Positions 36,539 to 45,970 of a DNA stretch of 59,265 bases are shown here, one piece after another; positions within the stretch are counted from its first letter, which is position 1; each line of letters opens with the position of its first letter. A program made the position numbers and the translations under genes. This stretch comes from Paracoccaceae bacterium (lineage in GTDB: Bacteria; Pseudomonadota; Alphaproteobacteria; Rhodobacterales; Rhodobacteraceae). A model generated the notes under the pieces. That model saw nothing but the letters and a program-made list of their open reading frames with translations, searched no databases and was not told the DNA's origin. The stretch spans positions 1 to 59,265 of the forward strand of contig JAQWQJ010000058.1 of assembly GCA_029244725.1 (NCBI GenBank), read 5' to 3'.

Positions 36539-37000
36539 ATGATCACTGAAAACGCCCCTGCACCGAACTTCACCTTGCCTCGCGACGGCGGGGGCGAAGT
36601 TAGTCTGTCAAGTTTTAGCGGCGCGCCCGTTGTCTTGTTCTTTTACCCAAAGGACAACACGCCCGGATGCACGACCGAGGCGATTGATTTCACCGCTCGC
36701 GTGACAGAATTCACCGATCTTGGTTGCAAGGTTCTGGGGATTTCAAAGGACAGCGTTAAAAAACACGACAACTTTCGCGACAAACACAATCTGGGGATCG
36801 CCCTACTTTCAGATGCCGACGGACAGGTGTGCGAAGATTATGGCGTTTGGCAGGAAAAGAAGATGTACGGCAAGGTCTTTATGGGCATTGTGCGGACGAC
36901 CGTGTTGATCGACGCTGATGGCAAGATTAAACACATTTGGAACAAGGTGAAGGTCAAGGACCACGCAGAACAGGTTCTGCAAGCCGTGCGCGATCTATGA
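36539..37000 (+). CDS. bcp: Thioredoxin-dependent thiol peroxidase (PrxQ/BCP)
   Basis: Peroxiredoxin of 153 residues that reduces hydroperoxides. The peroxidatic cysteine is C44 in YPKDNTPGCTTEA. The usual resolving cysteine five residues later is Ile (C-T-T-E-A-I), so resolution may use C98 (QVCEDYGVW) or C63, or the enzyme may be of 1-Cys type. The late segment MYGKVFMGIVRTTVLID is typical. Start is ATG 36539 (MITENAPAPNF), as in the family; the frame is open 66 nt further upstream without homology. Its stop overlaps the DUF455 start (ATGA). Confidence 0.92.
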   Translation: MITENAPAPNFTLPRDGGGEVSLSSFSGAPVVLFFYPKDNTPGCTTEAIDFTARVTEFTDLGCKVLGISKDSVKKHDNFRDKHNLGIALLSDADGQVCEDYGVWQEKKMYGKVFMGIVRTTVLIDADGKIKHIWNKVKVKDHAEQVLQAVRDL

Positions 37001-37833
37001 GCCCTCAAACCCTAACGCAAATGGCGACCGAAGTTTTATTGACCGCCGATGGTCGCGAAAAAACTGCGCTGTCGCACAAACACGCCGCGACTTGGTTTAA
37101 GGCGCGCGAAGATGGTCAACCACTCGCGATTGGCACCTCAAAACCACCGTTGCGCCCTGCTAGGCCTGAAAAACCCGCATTGCTAAACCCGCGCGACGTG
37201 CCCAAGCGCAAACCTGGTACGCCAGCTGGTCGGATCGCCATGTTGCACGCCGTCGCGCATATAGAACTGAATGCTGTTGATCTTCATTGGGACCTGATCG
37301 CGCGGTTTGGCGATATTCCAATGCCGCTTGGATATTTTGACGACTGGGTCAAAGCCGCTGACGAGGAATCAAAACACTTCAATCTTGTCAGCGATTGTCT
37401 CGAAGCTGCAGGTAGCCACTACGGGGCTTTGCCTGCCCACGCCGGAATGTGGGCCGCCGCTGAAGACACGGCTGACGATTTCATGGGCCGTCTCGCGGTT
37501 GTGCCAATGGTGCTTGAGGCGCGCGGTTTGGATGTCACCCCCAGTATGATCAAACTTTTCAAACAGGCAAAAGAAATCCAAGCCATCAAAGCACTAGAAA
37601 TCATCTACGCCGAGGAAGTCGGGCATGTGGCCTATGGCTCAAAGTGGTTTCACTTTCTATGTGGTCGCCACAACCACGATCCCAAAGATTTGTTTCATGA
37701 ATTGGTGCGTAAATATTTCCACAGCACTCTAAAACCGCCTTTCAACGAAGAAAAACGTGCCGAGGCCGGCATTCCTCCTGACTTTTATTGGCCGCTGGCT
37801 GATCAAACTCCCCAAAAAAAGCGCCAAACTTAA
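36997..37833 (+). CDS. Ferritin-like DUF455 protein
   Basis: A 278-residue protein with a four-helix ferritin-like core. Likely diiron ligands lie in AHIELNAVDLHWD, ADEESKHFNLV, VLEARGLD and YAEEVGHVAYGSKW. DUF455 members are predicted oxidases or hydroxylases related to MiaE-like rubrerythrin folds; no substrate is known. The ATG overlaps the bcp stop as ATGA, so the two are translationally coupled and may share a role in oxidative chemistry (inference). The upstream extension to 36937 overlaps bcp and is discarded. Confidence 0.88.
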   Translation: MSPQTLTQMATEVLLTADGREKTALSHKHAATWFKAREDGQPLAIGTSKPPLRPARPEKPALLNPRDVPKRKPGTPAGRIAMLHAVAHIELNAVDLHWDLIARFGDIPMPLGYFDDWVKAADEESKHFNLVSDCLEAAGSHYGALPAHAGMWAAAEDTADDFMGRLAVVPMVLEARGLDVTPSMIKLFKQAKEIQAIKALEIIYAEEVGHVAYGSKWFHFLCGRHNHDPKDLFHELVRKYFHSTLKPPFNEEKRAEAGIPPDFYWPLADQTPQKKRQT

Positions 37834-37946
37834 GCAATGTATTGCGCAGTATTGCCAAACATCTTGCCTCGTTGCGCACCAACAGTTATCCAATTCCGAA
37901 GCCCTTTCGTTAGGTGCTGCCACGGGGATGAACAAAGGGAGAGGAC

Positions 37947-39290
37947 GTGAAGACCGGCCTCTTGCATTTACTGGATGTCAGGCTAGAGCCTGTCCTGCCG
38001 GATCGAAGATTATTCCTTCGATCGGACGAAGAAACCCGTTTTGTGCGCCTGCGCCCGACAACCCAGTTATTTGGCATATTCGGGGTGTGTTTACTGGTTG
38101 CGTGGGCAACTATCGCGACCGCCATCTCGTTAATGGACAGCATTGGGTCAGGTAATTTCCGCGCACAAGCAGAGCGTGATCAACGCACTTACGAAACGCG
38201 CCTCAATGCCATGGCAGAAGACCGAGAATCGCATGCCGTCGCCGCTCTGGCAGCACAAGAACGATTCAATTCAGCCCTAAAACAAGTTTCGATCATGCAA
38301 TCTCAGCTTTTAGCGTCTGAGGATCGTCTGCGTGAATTAGAAAAGGGCATCGACGTTATTCAGTCTACCCTTCGAACAACTGTGCAGGAACGCGATAACG
38401 CACGCACTTTGGCCATTGAACTACAAGCCTCGCTTCAAGGGGATAGCACTGCCATGCGGCCCGCAGCAGCGCGTGCAGCAGAGGCGGAAGCCACGCTTGA
38501 AAAAGTGACTTCAGCGCTAGAAATGACGGCGGCCGAGCGTGATCTGGTAATCGCAGAAAGCGCAGAAGCCGTCGCCCATGCCGAAAACGTCATTATGGAA
38601 ATGCGGCTTCTGGATGAACAAAACGACCGCATATTCCGCCAATTGGAAGAAGCTATGACAATCTCGGTTTCGCCTCTTGATCGCATGTTCGAAAACGCGG
38701 GCATGGATACGGATCGTCTTATCCGACAAGTCCAACGTGGTTATGGCGGACAAGGTGGACCAATGGAACCTATAAGCTTCTCAACAAAAGAATCGGTTCA
38801 AGAGACCACGAACTTGGATCGCGCAAACCGCCTGCTTGAACAGATGGAAGCTCTCAACATTTATCGAATTGCCGCCGAAGGCGTGCCGTTCGCCAACCCG
38901 GTCAAATCGTCCTATCGATTCACTTCGGGTTTTGGCCATCGCCGCGATCCCAAGACAGGTGGTCGTCGCATGCACAATGGTGTTGATTTTGCTGCCCCAA
39001 GTGGCACTGACATATTCTCGCCCGCTGACGGAACAGTCACCTTTGCAGGATGGCAATCCGGCTACGGAAACTTCATCAAAATCCAACACGAGTTCGGAAT
39101 TGAAACCCGATACGGCCACCTCTCGCGCATCCGCGTGAAGAAAGGCCAAAGAGTCTCGCGTGGGCAACAAATTGGTGATATGGGAAGTACTGGACGATCA
39201 ACAGGCTCGCATCTTCACTACGAAGTTCGTGTCGACGACAAACCCGTAAATCCGATGAACTATATCGAGGCCGCATACAATGTTTTCTAA
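37947..39290 (+). CDS. M23-family peptidoglycan endopeptidase with DUF5930 N-terminal region
   Basis: A 447-residue envelope enzyme. A cytoplasmic stretch precedes one membrane helix (about 48-68), then a long coiled-coil region (about 75-240) and the LytM/M23 zinc peptidase (about 315-440). Zinc ligands are H343 and D347 in RRMHNGVDFA and H424 in SHLHYEV, with H422 as the catalytic partner. It probably cleaves peptide cross-links or acts as a LytM regulator. It starts at GTG 37947 with GGGAGAGGAC just upstream. The next gene, a bactofilin, overlaps it by 11 nt, and bactofilin-M23 pairs are known to shape cell wall locally. Confidence 0.92.
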   Translation: MKTGLLHLLDVRLEPVLPDRRLFLRSDEETRFVRLRPTTQLFGIFGVCLLVAWATIATAISLMDSIGSGNFRAQAERDQRTYETRLNAMAEDRESHAVAALAAQERFNSALKQVSIMQSQLLASEDRLRELEKGIDVIQSTLRTTVQERDNARTLAIELQASLQGDSTAMRPAAARAAEAEATLEKVTSALEMTAAERDLVIAESAEAVAHAENVIMEMRLLDEQNDRIFRQLEEAMTISVSPLDRMFENAGMDTDRLIRQVQRGYGGQGGPMEPISFSTKESVQETTNLDRANRLLEQMEALNIYRIAAEGVPFANPVKSSYRFTSGFGHRRDPKTGGRRMHNGVDFAAPSGTDIFSPADGTVTFAGWQSGYGNFIKIQHEFGIETRYGHLSRIRVKKGQRVSRGQQIGDMGSTGRSTGSHLHYEVRVDDKPVNPMNYIEAAYNVF

Positions 39291-39765
39291 AAGCAAAATC
39301 AACGAACCCGGAGCAACCACGACCGAAGGCGCAACCGCCAGCAGTGCACCGGCCCCTAAAACAGACTCTAAACCGGCGGCTCCGGCCCCATCTCCTGCTA
39401 AGCCAAAGCCGGCTCCATCGACGCTTTCGTCGGACTTGCACGTTACGGGCAATATGAAGACAACCGGCGACATTCAGGTTGAGGGCACCGTCGAAGGCGA
39501 CATCCGCGCCCACCTACTGACCATCGGCGAAAGCGCGACGATCAAAGGTGAAGTCGTTGCTGATGACGTTATCGTCAATGGCCGCATCGTTGGCCGCGTT
39601 CGTGGCTTGAAAGTTCGCCTGACGTCGACAGCGCGCGTCGAAGGCGACATCATCCACAAAACGATCGCAATCGAATCTGGTGCGCATTTTGAGGGTTCAG
39701 TTCAGCGTGCCGACGATCCACTTTCGACCGCATCGAGCGCCTCAAAAAAGGCCACTGATAAGTAA
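39280..39765 (+). CDS. Bactofilin (polymer-forming cytoskeletal protein)
   Basis: A 161-residue bactofilin. A Pro/Ala/Lys-rich flexible N terminus (about 1-50) is followed by the right-handed beta-helix core (about 52-145) with the periodic pattern TGNMKTTGDIQVEGTVEGDI, then AHLLTIGESATIKGEVVADDV and VNGRIVGRV. The tail is short and Ser/Lys-rich. Bactofilins polymerise without nucleotide at the inner membrane. The gene overlaps the M23 peptidase gene by 11 nt, so the products are co-translated and likely interact. A strong terminator follows. Confidence 0.93.
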   Translation: MFSKSKINEPGATTTEGATASSAPAPKTDSKPAAPAPSPAKPKPAPSTLSSDLHVTGNMKTTGDIQVEGTVEGDIRAHLLTIGESATIKGEVVADDVIVNGRIVGRVRGLKVRLTSTARVEGDIIHKTIAIESGAHFEGSVQRADDPLSTASSASKKATDK

Positions 39766-39788
39766 GCTTGTCACATCTGAATTTATTG

Positions 39789-39819
39789 AAGGCGCCCCCA
39801 AAACGGGCGCCTTTTTTAT
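39789..39819 (+). terminator. Rho-independent terminator after the bactofilin gene
   Basis: AAGGCGCCC and GGGCGCCTT pair across CCAAAAC, followed by TTTTATT, 24 nt past the bactofilin stop. The stop of the converging DUF2189 gene lies within the T run, so it may also serve that gene. Confidence 0.88.
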
Positions 39820-40592
39820 TGCTCTTTCACAATGGATTGATCGTAGAAATGCCAACTGGCGTGTCCAAGTAATGGCATTGTAAGAAACAACCCAAAAAAC
39901 AGCGGGGCCATCCCAAGGGTCAAAAACGCGACGATAAATCCTGCCCAGAATATTGTGACCACAGGGTTATCGATGACTGTTTTAAAGCTAACGATCATCG
40001 CCGTCACAAAATCAATTTCGCGATCAAGCAACATAGGAATGCCGAACACCGAAATTGCAAATACTATGAACGCAAAGACCATGCCTATGCCGGTGCCGAA
40101 AATCAGCATGCTGATGCCCTCGTTCGTCTGAAACACTGATAAGGACGAGGATATATTGGTCATCGCCGATAGACCCAAAAACAGCGCGAAAATCATGTGA
40201 CCAAGGAAAAACCAAAACATAACGATCATAATGATGACCGCGCTTAGCCACGGCAGTTGGCCGGACCGCTGTCGCGAGACGACGCCGAATATTTCTTTGC
40301 CATCAAGCGGGATGTCGTGTTCACGTTTGCGGCTGACATCGTAAAGCCCAACCGATGCAAATGGTCCTAAAAGCGGAAAACCCACAGCGGCGAAGATCAA
40401 CCAGTAGCTCTCGGACGTGGCCCAGGTGATGTATGAGAATATTAGCCCGCCGATCACATACGGTAGGGTGAAAATAATCCCGTACCATTTTGCGGCCCTC
40501 ACATCCGCCAGCCCTAGTTTTACGGCCCGCCCTGCGGTGGCAAACGTGATCTTTTCAAACTCTGGCGCGCCTGCAAGCTTGGTCAATGGCAT
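39816..40592 (-). CDS. DUF2189 membrane protein
   Basis: A 258-residue integral membrane protein with about six hydrophobic segments. The DUF2189 layout is seen in the N-terminal GLADVRAAKWYGIIFTLPYVIGGL, the central FPLLGPFASVGLYDVSRKRE and the C-terminal DREIDFVTAMIVSFKTV-NPVVTIFWAG. Its function is unknown; such proteins are common in alphaproteobacteria. Start is ATG 40592, which follows AGGGAGA; the reading frame extends 120 nt further upstream without a good site and overlaps the amidase-side intergenic region. It converges with the bactofilin gene. Confidence 0.9.
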   Translation of the reverse strand: MPLTKLAGAPEFEKITFATAGRAVKLGLADVRAAKWYGIIFTLPYVIGGLIFSYITWATSESYWLIFAAVGFPLLGPFASVGLYDVSRKREHDIPLDGKEIFGVVSRQRSGQLPWLSAVIIMIVMFWFFLGHMIFALFLGLSAMTNISSSLSVFQTNEGISMLIFGTGIGMVFAFIVFAISVFGIPMLLDREIDFVTAMIVSFKTVIDNPVVTIFWAGFIVAFLTLGMAPLFFGLFLTMPLLGHASWHFYDQSIVKEQ

Positions 40593-40647
40593 AAATTTAT
40601 CTCCCTGATAGCAATGGTCCAAGGAAACGGCGCGGAGTTCAAATGTA

Positions 40648-42072
40648 TTACATATAAATCTTTGGTGGCTGGGCGTTTGGCCAATCCGTGGCTTCGTGCC
40701 ATGCCTGTCCAAGCTCTAGAACCGCGCGGTCAGCGCCGAAGCGCCCAATGATCTGCATCCCCATAGGAAGCCCATTATCCCCAAAGCCGATAGGCACACT
40801 AAGGCTCGGCAGACCGATAAGACTAGCTGGTAGCATGACCTCCATCCAACGATGGTAGGTATCCATTTGAACGCCTGCTATCTCTTTAGGGTACGGTAAA
40901 TGCTGGGCGAACGGCCACACTTGGGTTGTCGGCAATATCAGCGCGTCGAATTTCTCAAACAATTGGGCTGCGCGCTGGAACCAGTTCGACCTTATGACTG
41001 ACGCCCGCTGAACATCCATTGCGGACATGGATTGACCCAATTCGATCTCCCACAAGGCATCTTCTTTGATCAAGTCGCGCGTGTTGGGATCGTCAACAAG
41101 CGAACCATTGTTTGCCGCCAAAGCAAAGCCACGCAATTGGGTCCAAGACTCCCACATAGCTTCGCGTGAAAACGGCGGGTCAAGAGATGTGACATTGGCC
41201 CCAAGAGAAACTAGCTCGCCAAGAGCTGCTTCGCAAAGCTCTAGGATTCCTGTCTCTGTTGCATATGCCCCGCCCCAATCCCCGAGCCAGCCAATCCGCT
41301 TTCCGCGCATGTCGGCAGCCATAAGATTGTTCAGGTTAGGCTTGGCTAGCGAATGTGGGAAACGTGGATCGGTCCCAGCTTGGACGTTTAACAGCATACC
41401 AAGGTCGCGTACATTACGGGCCAATGGTCCAAGCGTCGAAATCTTGTGCAAGAACACATCTTTGCGCGGGTCGCTCGGGATCAAGCCGATGGAAGGGCGG
41501 AAACCGTATAGATTATTCCACGCCGCCGGATTGCGCAGGCTGCCCATCATGTCAGAACCGTCGGCAATCGTTTGCATGCGAGTAGCCAATGCAACGGCTG
41601 CGCCTCCGGATGAGCCTCCAGAAGAGACGTCGAGATTGTAGGGATTGCGTGTGGTGCCATAAACCAGATTGAACGTATGCGATCCTAATCCCAACTCAGG
41701 CACATTCGTTTTGCCCATAAAAATCGCACCAGCCTTGCGCATCCGTGACACCATCAAGCTGTCGGTTTTTACTGGCGCCTCGGGCCATGCGCGACACCCG
41801 CCGCGCGTAGGCAAACCTGCAACGTCGTCAAAATCTTTTATCGAAGTCGGCAATCCATGCAACGCTCCCCGCTCTGAGACCGGCACTAAGTCTGCCAAGG
41901 CGGCCTCACGCAGAAGCTCATCGCGGTCCCTTAATGCAACGATTGCTGTAACGAGGGGATTCACTGCGTCAATTCGATCAAGAGAAGCGGTCATTAGCTC
42001 GACGGCCGTTAACCGACCCTCTGCCATGTCCATGACAAGCTCATGCGCTGGTTTCAGAAGACGTTCATCCAT
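40648..42072 (-). CDS. Amidase-signature family enzyme
   Basis: A 474-residue amidase hydrolysing a C-N amide bond, cytosolic. The Ser-cisSer-Lys triad is visible: K79 in PTSIKDFDD, S154 in SGGSSGGAAVA and S178 in GSDMMGSLRNPA. The last motif departs from the common GGGSIRIPA but keeps the serine and Arg. The remaining signature NLVYGTTRNPYNLDVSSGG is canonical. The gene lies 17 nt downstream of prfB, so it may be co-transcribed, though no functional link is apparent. The substrate cannot be told; it is not a clear GatA because gatB and gatC are absent. Confidence 0.9.
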   Translation of the reverse strand: MDERLLKPAHELVMDMAEGRLTAVELMTASLDRIDAVNPLVTAIVALRDRDELLREAALADLVPVSERGALHGLPTSIKDFDDVAGLPTRGGCRAWPEAPVKTDSLMVSRMRKAGAIFMGKTNVPELGLGSHTFNLVYGTTRNPYNLDVSSGGSSGGAAVALATRMQTIADGSDMMGSLRNPAAWNNLYGFRPSIGLIPSDPRKDVFLHKISTLGPLARNVRDLGMLLNVQAGTDPRFPHSLAKPNLNNLMAADMRGKRIGWLGDWGGAYATETGILELCEAALGELVSLGANVTSLDPPFSREAMWESWTQLRGFALAANNGSLVDDPNTRDLIKEDALWEIELGQSMSAMDVQRASVIRSNWFQRAAQLFEKFDALILPTTQVWPFAQHLPYPKEIAGVQMDTYHRWMEVMLPASLIGLPSLSVPIGFGDNGLPMGMQIIGRFGADRAVLELGQAWHEATDWPNAQPPKIYM

Positions 42073-42089
42073 ACCAGTGCATCCCTTGT

Positions 42090-43217
42090 TTAATCGCTTG
42101 CTTGCGCCTCGGCGCGGGATTTTCCAGCAACGTCCATAGCCAAAGTCGCGGCCATAAATCCGTCTAGATCCCCGTCCAAGACACCCTTGGTATCAGACGT
42201 CTCAAAATTCGTTCGCAAGTCTTTGACCATTTGGTAGGGTTGAAGAACATATGAGCGGATTTGGTTGCCCCAACCCGCATCGCCCTTGTTTTCATGGGCC
42301 TCGTTGATCGCTGCGTTCCGTCGATCCAGCTCCATCTGATAGAGACGGGATTTCAGCGCTTTCATAGCGATATCACGGTTTTGATGCTGTGATTTCACCG
42401 AACTGGTTGTCACGATACCTGTCGGCATGTGGGTGATACGCACAGCCGAGTCTGTCGTATTGACGTGCTGACCGCCAGCGCCCGAGGACCGGTAAGTATC
42501 AATACGAATGTCCGAAGGGTTCACGTCAATCTCGATATTGTCGTCGACAACTGGATAAACCCAGACGGACGAAAACGACGTGTGGCGTTTCGCGGCCGAG
42601 TCAAACGGAGAAATGCGCACCAAACGATGCACGCCGCTTTCCGACTTCAGCCAGCCATAAGCATTGTGCCCACTAATTTTATAAGCCGCCGACTTTAGGC
42701 CCGCTTCTTCGCCAGCGGTTTCGGACTGAAGCTCGACCTTGTAGCCCTTTTTTTCAGCCCAGCGGACATACATTCGCGCCAGCATGCTCGCCCAGTCACA
42801 GCTTTCTGTGCCACCCGCGCCCGAGTTGATCTCAAGGAAGGTATCATTGCTGTCAGCTTCGCCATCCAGCAACGCTTCAAGCTCTTTCTCAGCAGCCTTA
42901 TCAACCAGCTTCAAAATCATGTTTTCGGCGTCTTCGACGACTTCCGCGTCGTCTTCCATTTCACCAAGCTCGATCATCTCGATATTGTCCGAAAGATCCT
43001 GCGCCATCGTGTCGTGAGTTGCTTTGGCATCCACAAGGTTCTGCCGCTCGCGCATAAGCTTCTGCGCGTTATCAGGATCCTCCCAAAGCGTCGGATCTTC
43101 GACACGCGCGTTGAATTCCTCAAGCCTATGCGGAACGGTTTCCCAGTCCATACGCTGCTTTAACAACTCAAGTGATTTTTCAATCTGTGTAACCGCGTTC
43201 TGAACGTCTGCGCGCAT
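42090..43217 (-). CDS. prfB: Peptide chain release factor 2
   Basis: Recognises UGA and UAA stop codons and triggers peptide release. The 375-residue chain has the RF2 tripeptide SPF in RISPFDSAAK and the catalytic GGQ in SSGAGGQHVNTTDSAVR. Unlike E. coli prfB it reads in a single frame; there is no in-frame UGA after codon about 25, so the programmed frameshift used for autoregulation in many bacteria is absent. AGGACC precedes the ATG. Downstream is the amidase, upstream the PBP1A gene on the same strand. Confidence 0.96.
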   Translation of the reverse strand: MRADVQNAVTQIEKSLELLKQRMDWETVPHRLEEFNARVEDPTLWEDPDNAQKLMRERQNLVDAKATHDTMAQDLSDNIEMIELGEMEDDAEVVEDAENMILKLVDKAAEKELEALLDGEADSNDTFLEINSGAGGTESCDWASMLARMYVRWAEKKGYKVELQSETAGEEAGLKSAAYKISGHNAYGWLKSESGVHRLVRISPFDSAAKRHTSFSSVWVYPVVDDNIEIDVNPSDIRIDTYRSSGAGGQHVNTTDSAVRITHMPTGIVTTSSVKSQHQNRDIAMKALKSRLYQMELDRRNAAINEAHENKGDAGWGNQIRSYVLQPYQMVKDLRTNFETSDTKGVLDGDLDGFMAATLAMDVAGKSRAEAQASD

Positions 43218-43296
43218 TGTTGGTCCTGCCTTTTGGTACGTCTTGGCTAGATAAACCAGCGAACAAATGGGGGCAAGCTGCGCTTAGGTGAGCGCA

Positions 43297-45879
43297 CTAA
43301 TAAAGCCCACCCGAGCTGAGTGTACCAAAGTCGGCTTTGTTGTCGTCGGTCGGGATGACGATGGTGCCTTCTTCTGCGGCGTCCGAGGCAGCTTCGGCGG
43401 CTTCGAGTGCTTCGTTGAGTAGGTCTTCTTCCGATTTTAGGTTCGATCCGAGTGCAAAGCCATCATTTAGGCTGATGCCAAACACAGGCTCATCTCCTTC
43501 GCGGAAGAATTCGGCCACTACATTTTCGCCCTCAGCGTCATCGGCTAAACGTGCGCCGGTGTAGCGGTCCATGTTGATGAATTCGCCACCTGTCGGAACA
43601 ACGAACTGACCGCCGCCGAATTTTTCCACGGCTTTGGCCATAAAGTCTTGGAACACCGGTCCACAGGTCGAACCGCCATACCAACCCTTGCCGAGCGGCT
43701 TGGGAACGTCATAGCCTATGTAGCAGCCGGCAACGATGTTGCTGGTAAAACCGACGAACCAAACGTCGCGGCTTTCGTTGGTTGTGCCTGTTTTTCCGGC
43801 TGAAGGCACTGGCAAGTCCACGTAACGCGCCGCCGTGCCGCGTTGCACCACGCCTTCAAGCATCGACACCAGCTGATAGGCCGTGATCTCATCCATTACG
43901 CGCTCGCGGTAGCTAACGATCTCAGGACGTGTGCCCTGGGGCAGGTTTGGCACGGTACAATCCACACACTCGCGCCGGTCGTGGCGATAAACGGTTTGGC
44001 CGTATCGATCCTGAACGCGGTCCACCAACGTTGGTTCAACACGCTCGCCACCGTTGGCGAACATCGCGTAGGCCGCAACGATGCGGTAAAGCGTGGTTTC
44101 CTCGGACCCCAGAGAGTTCGCAAGGTACGGGTTCATCGCATCGTAGACACCAAACCGTTCAGCGTATTCAGCGATCGTTTCCATACCCGCATCTTGGGCA
44201 AGGCGTATGGTCATAAGGTTTTTCGATTGTTCGATACCAATGCGAACGGGCGTTGGACCGTAGTATTTGTCAGACGAGTTTTTGGGACGCCAAAAACCTT
44301 CGGGTGTTTCGATTTCAATTGGTGCGTCGATCACGATTGTGGCGGGGGAATAGCCGCTGTCCAAGGCCGCCGCATAGACGAACGGTTTAAAGGCCGAGCC
44401 CGGCTGACGTTTCGCTTGTGTAGTCCGGTTAAAGACCGAGTTTGAATAGTTGAACCCGCCTTGCATCGCCAAAACTCGCCCGTTGTTGACGTCCATCGCC
44501 ATGAAACCACCTTGGATTTCAGGCACTTGGCGCAATGTCCAGTTCGAGAATTTGCCCTCGTCGTCCATTTGGGCGCGGACATAAACGACTTCACCAAGCT
44601 TAAGCAAATCTTTGGCGACACTTGCCTTGGGTCCAGGCTTCAGTCCGGTTTCGGTTTCTTCTTGGGTCAGGCTGGCCCACTGAACGTCTTCGCGCAAAAT
44701 CCAGTGGCCGTCATCATCGTCAGCAATGTTTTCGATACCTATCTGCGCAGCGAAATCACCCAGACGGCGCACAACAGCTAGATGCCATTGGCCCTCAAGC
44801 TCAATATCGCGGGGCAACGTGACTTCGGCCAAAGCCTCTTGCCAAAGCCCATCCGCAAGATTGGGTCGTTCAATAATGATGCCAGTACCACGCCAATGGC
44901 CTTGCGCACGGTCGTAATTCTCAAGCGCGGACTTAAGCGCGAGGGCGGCGACGTCCTGCATTTCAGGATCAATCGTCGCGCGGACGGTCAAACCGCCCGA
45001 GAAAAACTCACCCTCGCCAAAGTCGCGTGACAGCTGCCGGCGAATTTCGTCGGTGAAGTAATCGCGCGGAGGTAACTCAACGCGGTAGCTTGGGAAATCG
45101 CCGTTCTGTACTGACAGCAGAGGCAACAGCCGCTCGGATTCATAAACCTCGGACGTGATATAGCCGTTCTCCATCATCTCTCGAAGAATGAAGTCTCGGC
45201 GTTGGGTTACACGTTCTTTGCGGCGCACAGGGTGGAATGAGCCGGGGGCCTTGGGCATTGCGGCAAGAACAGCGGCCTCGTGTGGGGCCAATGCAGACAA
45301 AGGTTTGTTGAAATAGGTTTGGGCAGCCGCAGCAACACCGTATGAGTTTTGCCCCAAGAATATCTCGTTCATGTAGAGTTCGAGAATTTTGTCTTTGGTC
45401 AGCGTCTCTTCGATCCGTGTCGCTAGGATGATTTCCTTGATCTTACGCTCAATCTTGCGATCACCCGACAGCAGGAAATACTTCATAACTTGCTGGGTGA
45501 TAGTAGAAGCACCGCGCAGAGTTTGGCCACCAGACAGCACACCTTCGACCGCGGCGGCAGCAATACCACGTAGGTCATAGCCCGCGTGCTGGTAGAAATT
45601 CTTATCCTCAGCCGAGATAAACGCGTATTTCACAATGTCCGGCACTTCTGCGATCGGCACGAACAAGCGGCGTTCTTTGGCGAATTCGTCGATGATCAGG
45701 CCTTCGCCTGAGAAGATGCGGCTGATCGTCGGTGGCGTATATTTTGCCAGCGCTGCGTGGCTGGGCAAGTCTTTTCCATACACCCAAAAGACCGCGCCAA
45801 TGCTCAGCGCGACCATAAAGGTCGATAGGACGAAAAAGCTAAAAATCGCCCCGAAAAATGAAAAGATTGCGCGGATCAA
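43297..45879 (-). CDS. mrcA: Penicillin-binding protein 1A
   Basis: Bifunctional class A PBP, 860 residues, polymerising and cross-linking peptidoglycan at the inner membrane. An N-terminal signal-anchor helix (about 8-32) is followed by the glycosyltransferase domain (about 55-235: EDKNFYQHAGYD, TITQQVMKYFLL and AKIREI-like KIKEIILATRIEE). An OB-like insert follows, then the transpeptidase with the SxxK in RQPGSAFKPFVYAA and AGKTGTTNESRDVWFVG as the KTG box. The C-terminal tail is acidic. The start appears to be TTG 45879 with AAAGGG upstream. It lies beside amiC and prfB, a familiar order in Rhodobacterales. Confidence 0.95.
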   Translation of the reverse strand: MIRAIFSFFGAIFSFFVLSTFMVALSIGAVFWVYGKDLPSHAALAKYTPPTISRIFSGEGLIIDEFAKERRLFVPIAEVPDIVKYAFISAEDKNFYQHAGYDLRGIAAAAVEGVLSGGQTLRGASTITQQVMKYFLLSGDRKIERKIKEIILATRIEETLTKDKILELYMNEIFLGQNSYGVAAAAQTYFNKPLSALAPHEAAVLAAMPKAPGSFHPVRRKERVTQRRDFILREMMENGYITSEVYESERLLPLLSVQNGDFPSYRVELPPRDYFTDEIRRQLSRDFGEGEFFSGGLTVRATIDPEMQDVAALALKSALENYDRAQGHWRGTGIIIERPNLADGLWQEALAEVTLPRDIELEGQWHLAVVRRLGDFAAQIGIENIADDDDGHWILREDVQWASLTQEETETGLKPGPKASVAKDLLKLGEVVYVRAQMDDEGKFSNWTLRQVPEIQGGFMAMDVNNGRVLAMQGGFNYSNSVFNRTTQAKRQPGSAFKPFVYAAALDSGYSPATIVIDAPIEIETPEGFWRPKNSSDKYYGPTPVRIGIEQSKNLMTIRLAQDAGMETIAEYAERFGVYDAMNPYLANSLGSEETTLYRIVAAYAMFANGGERVEPTLVDRVQDRYGQTVYRHDRRECVDCTVPNLPQGTRPEIVSYRERVMDEITAYQLVSMLEGVVQRGTAARYVDLPVPSAGKTGTTNESRDVWFVGFTSNIVAGCYIGYDVPKPLGKGWYGGSTCGPVFQDFMAKAVEKFGGGQFVVPTGGEFINMDRYTGARLADDAEGENVVAEFFREGDEPVFGISLNDGFALGSNLKSEEDLLNEALEAAEAASDAAEEGTIVIPTDDNKADFGTLSSGGLY

Positions 45880-45970
45880 ATCACGTGCCCTTTGAAGGTA
45901 TCAGCGTCTCTATAGCTAGCGGTTGTTGCCGGGTCAAAACAGAAGGCTGTGTATGTGGTCAGTTTATCGC

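Noticed and set aside
42090-43217. Programmed +1 frameshift in prfB
   Set aside because: The gene reads in one frame with no internal UGA near codon 25, so the usual RF2 frameshift is absent.
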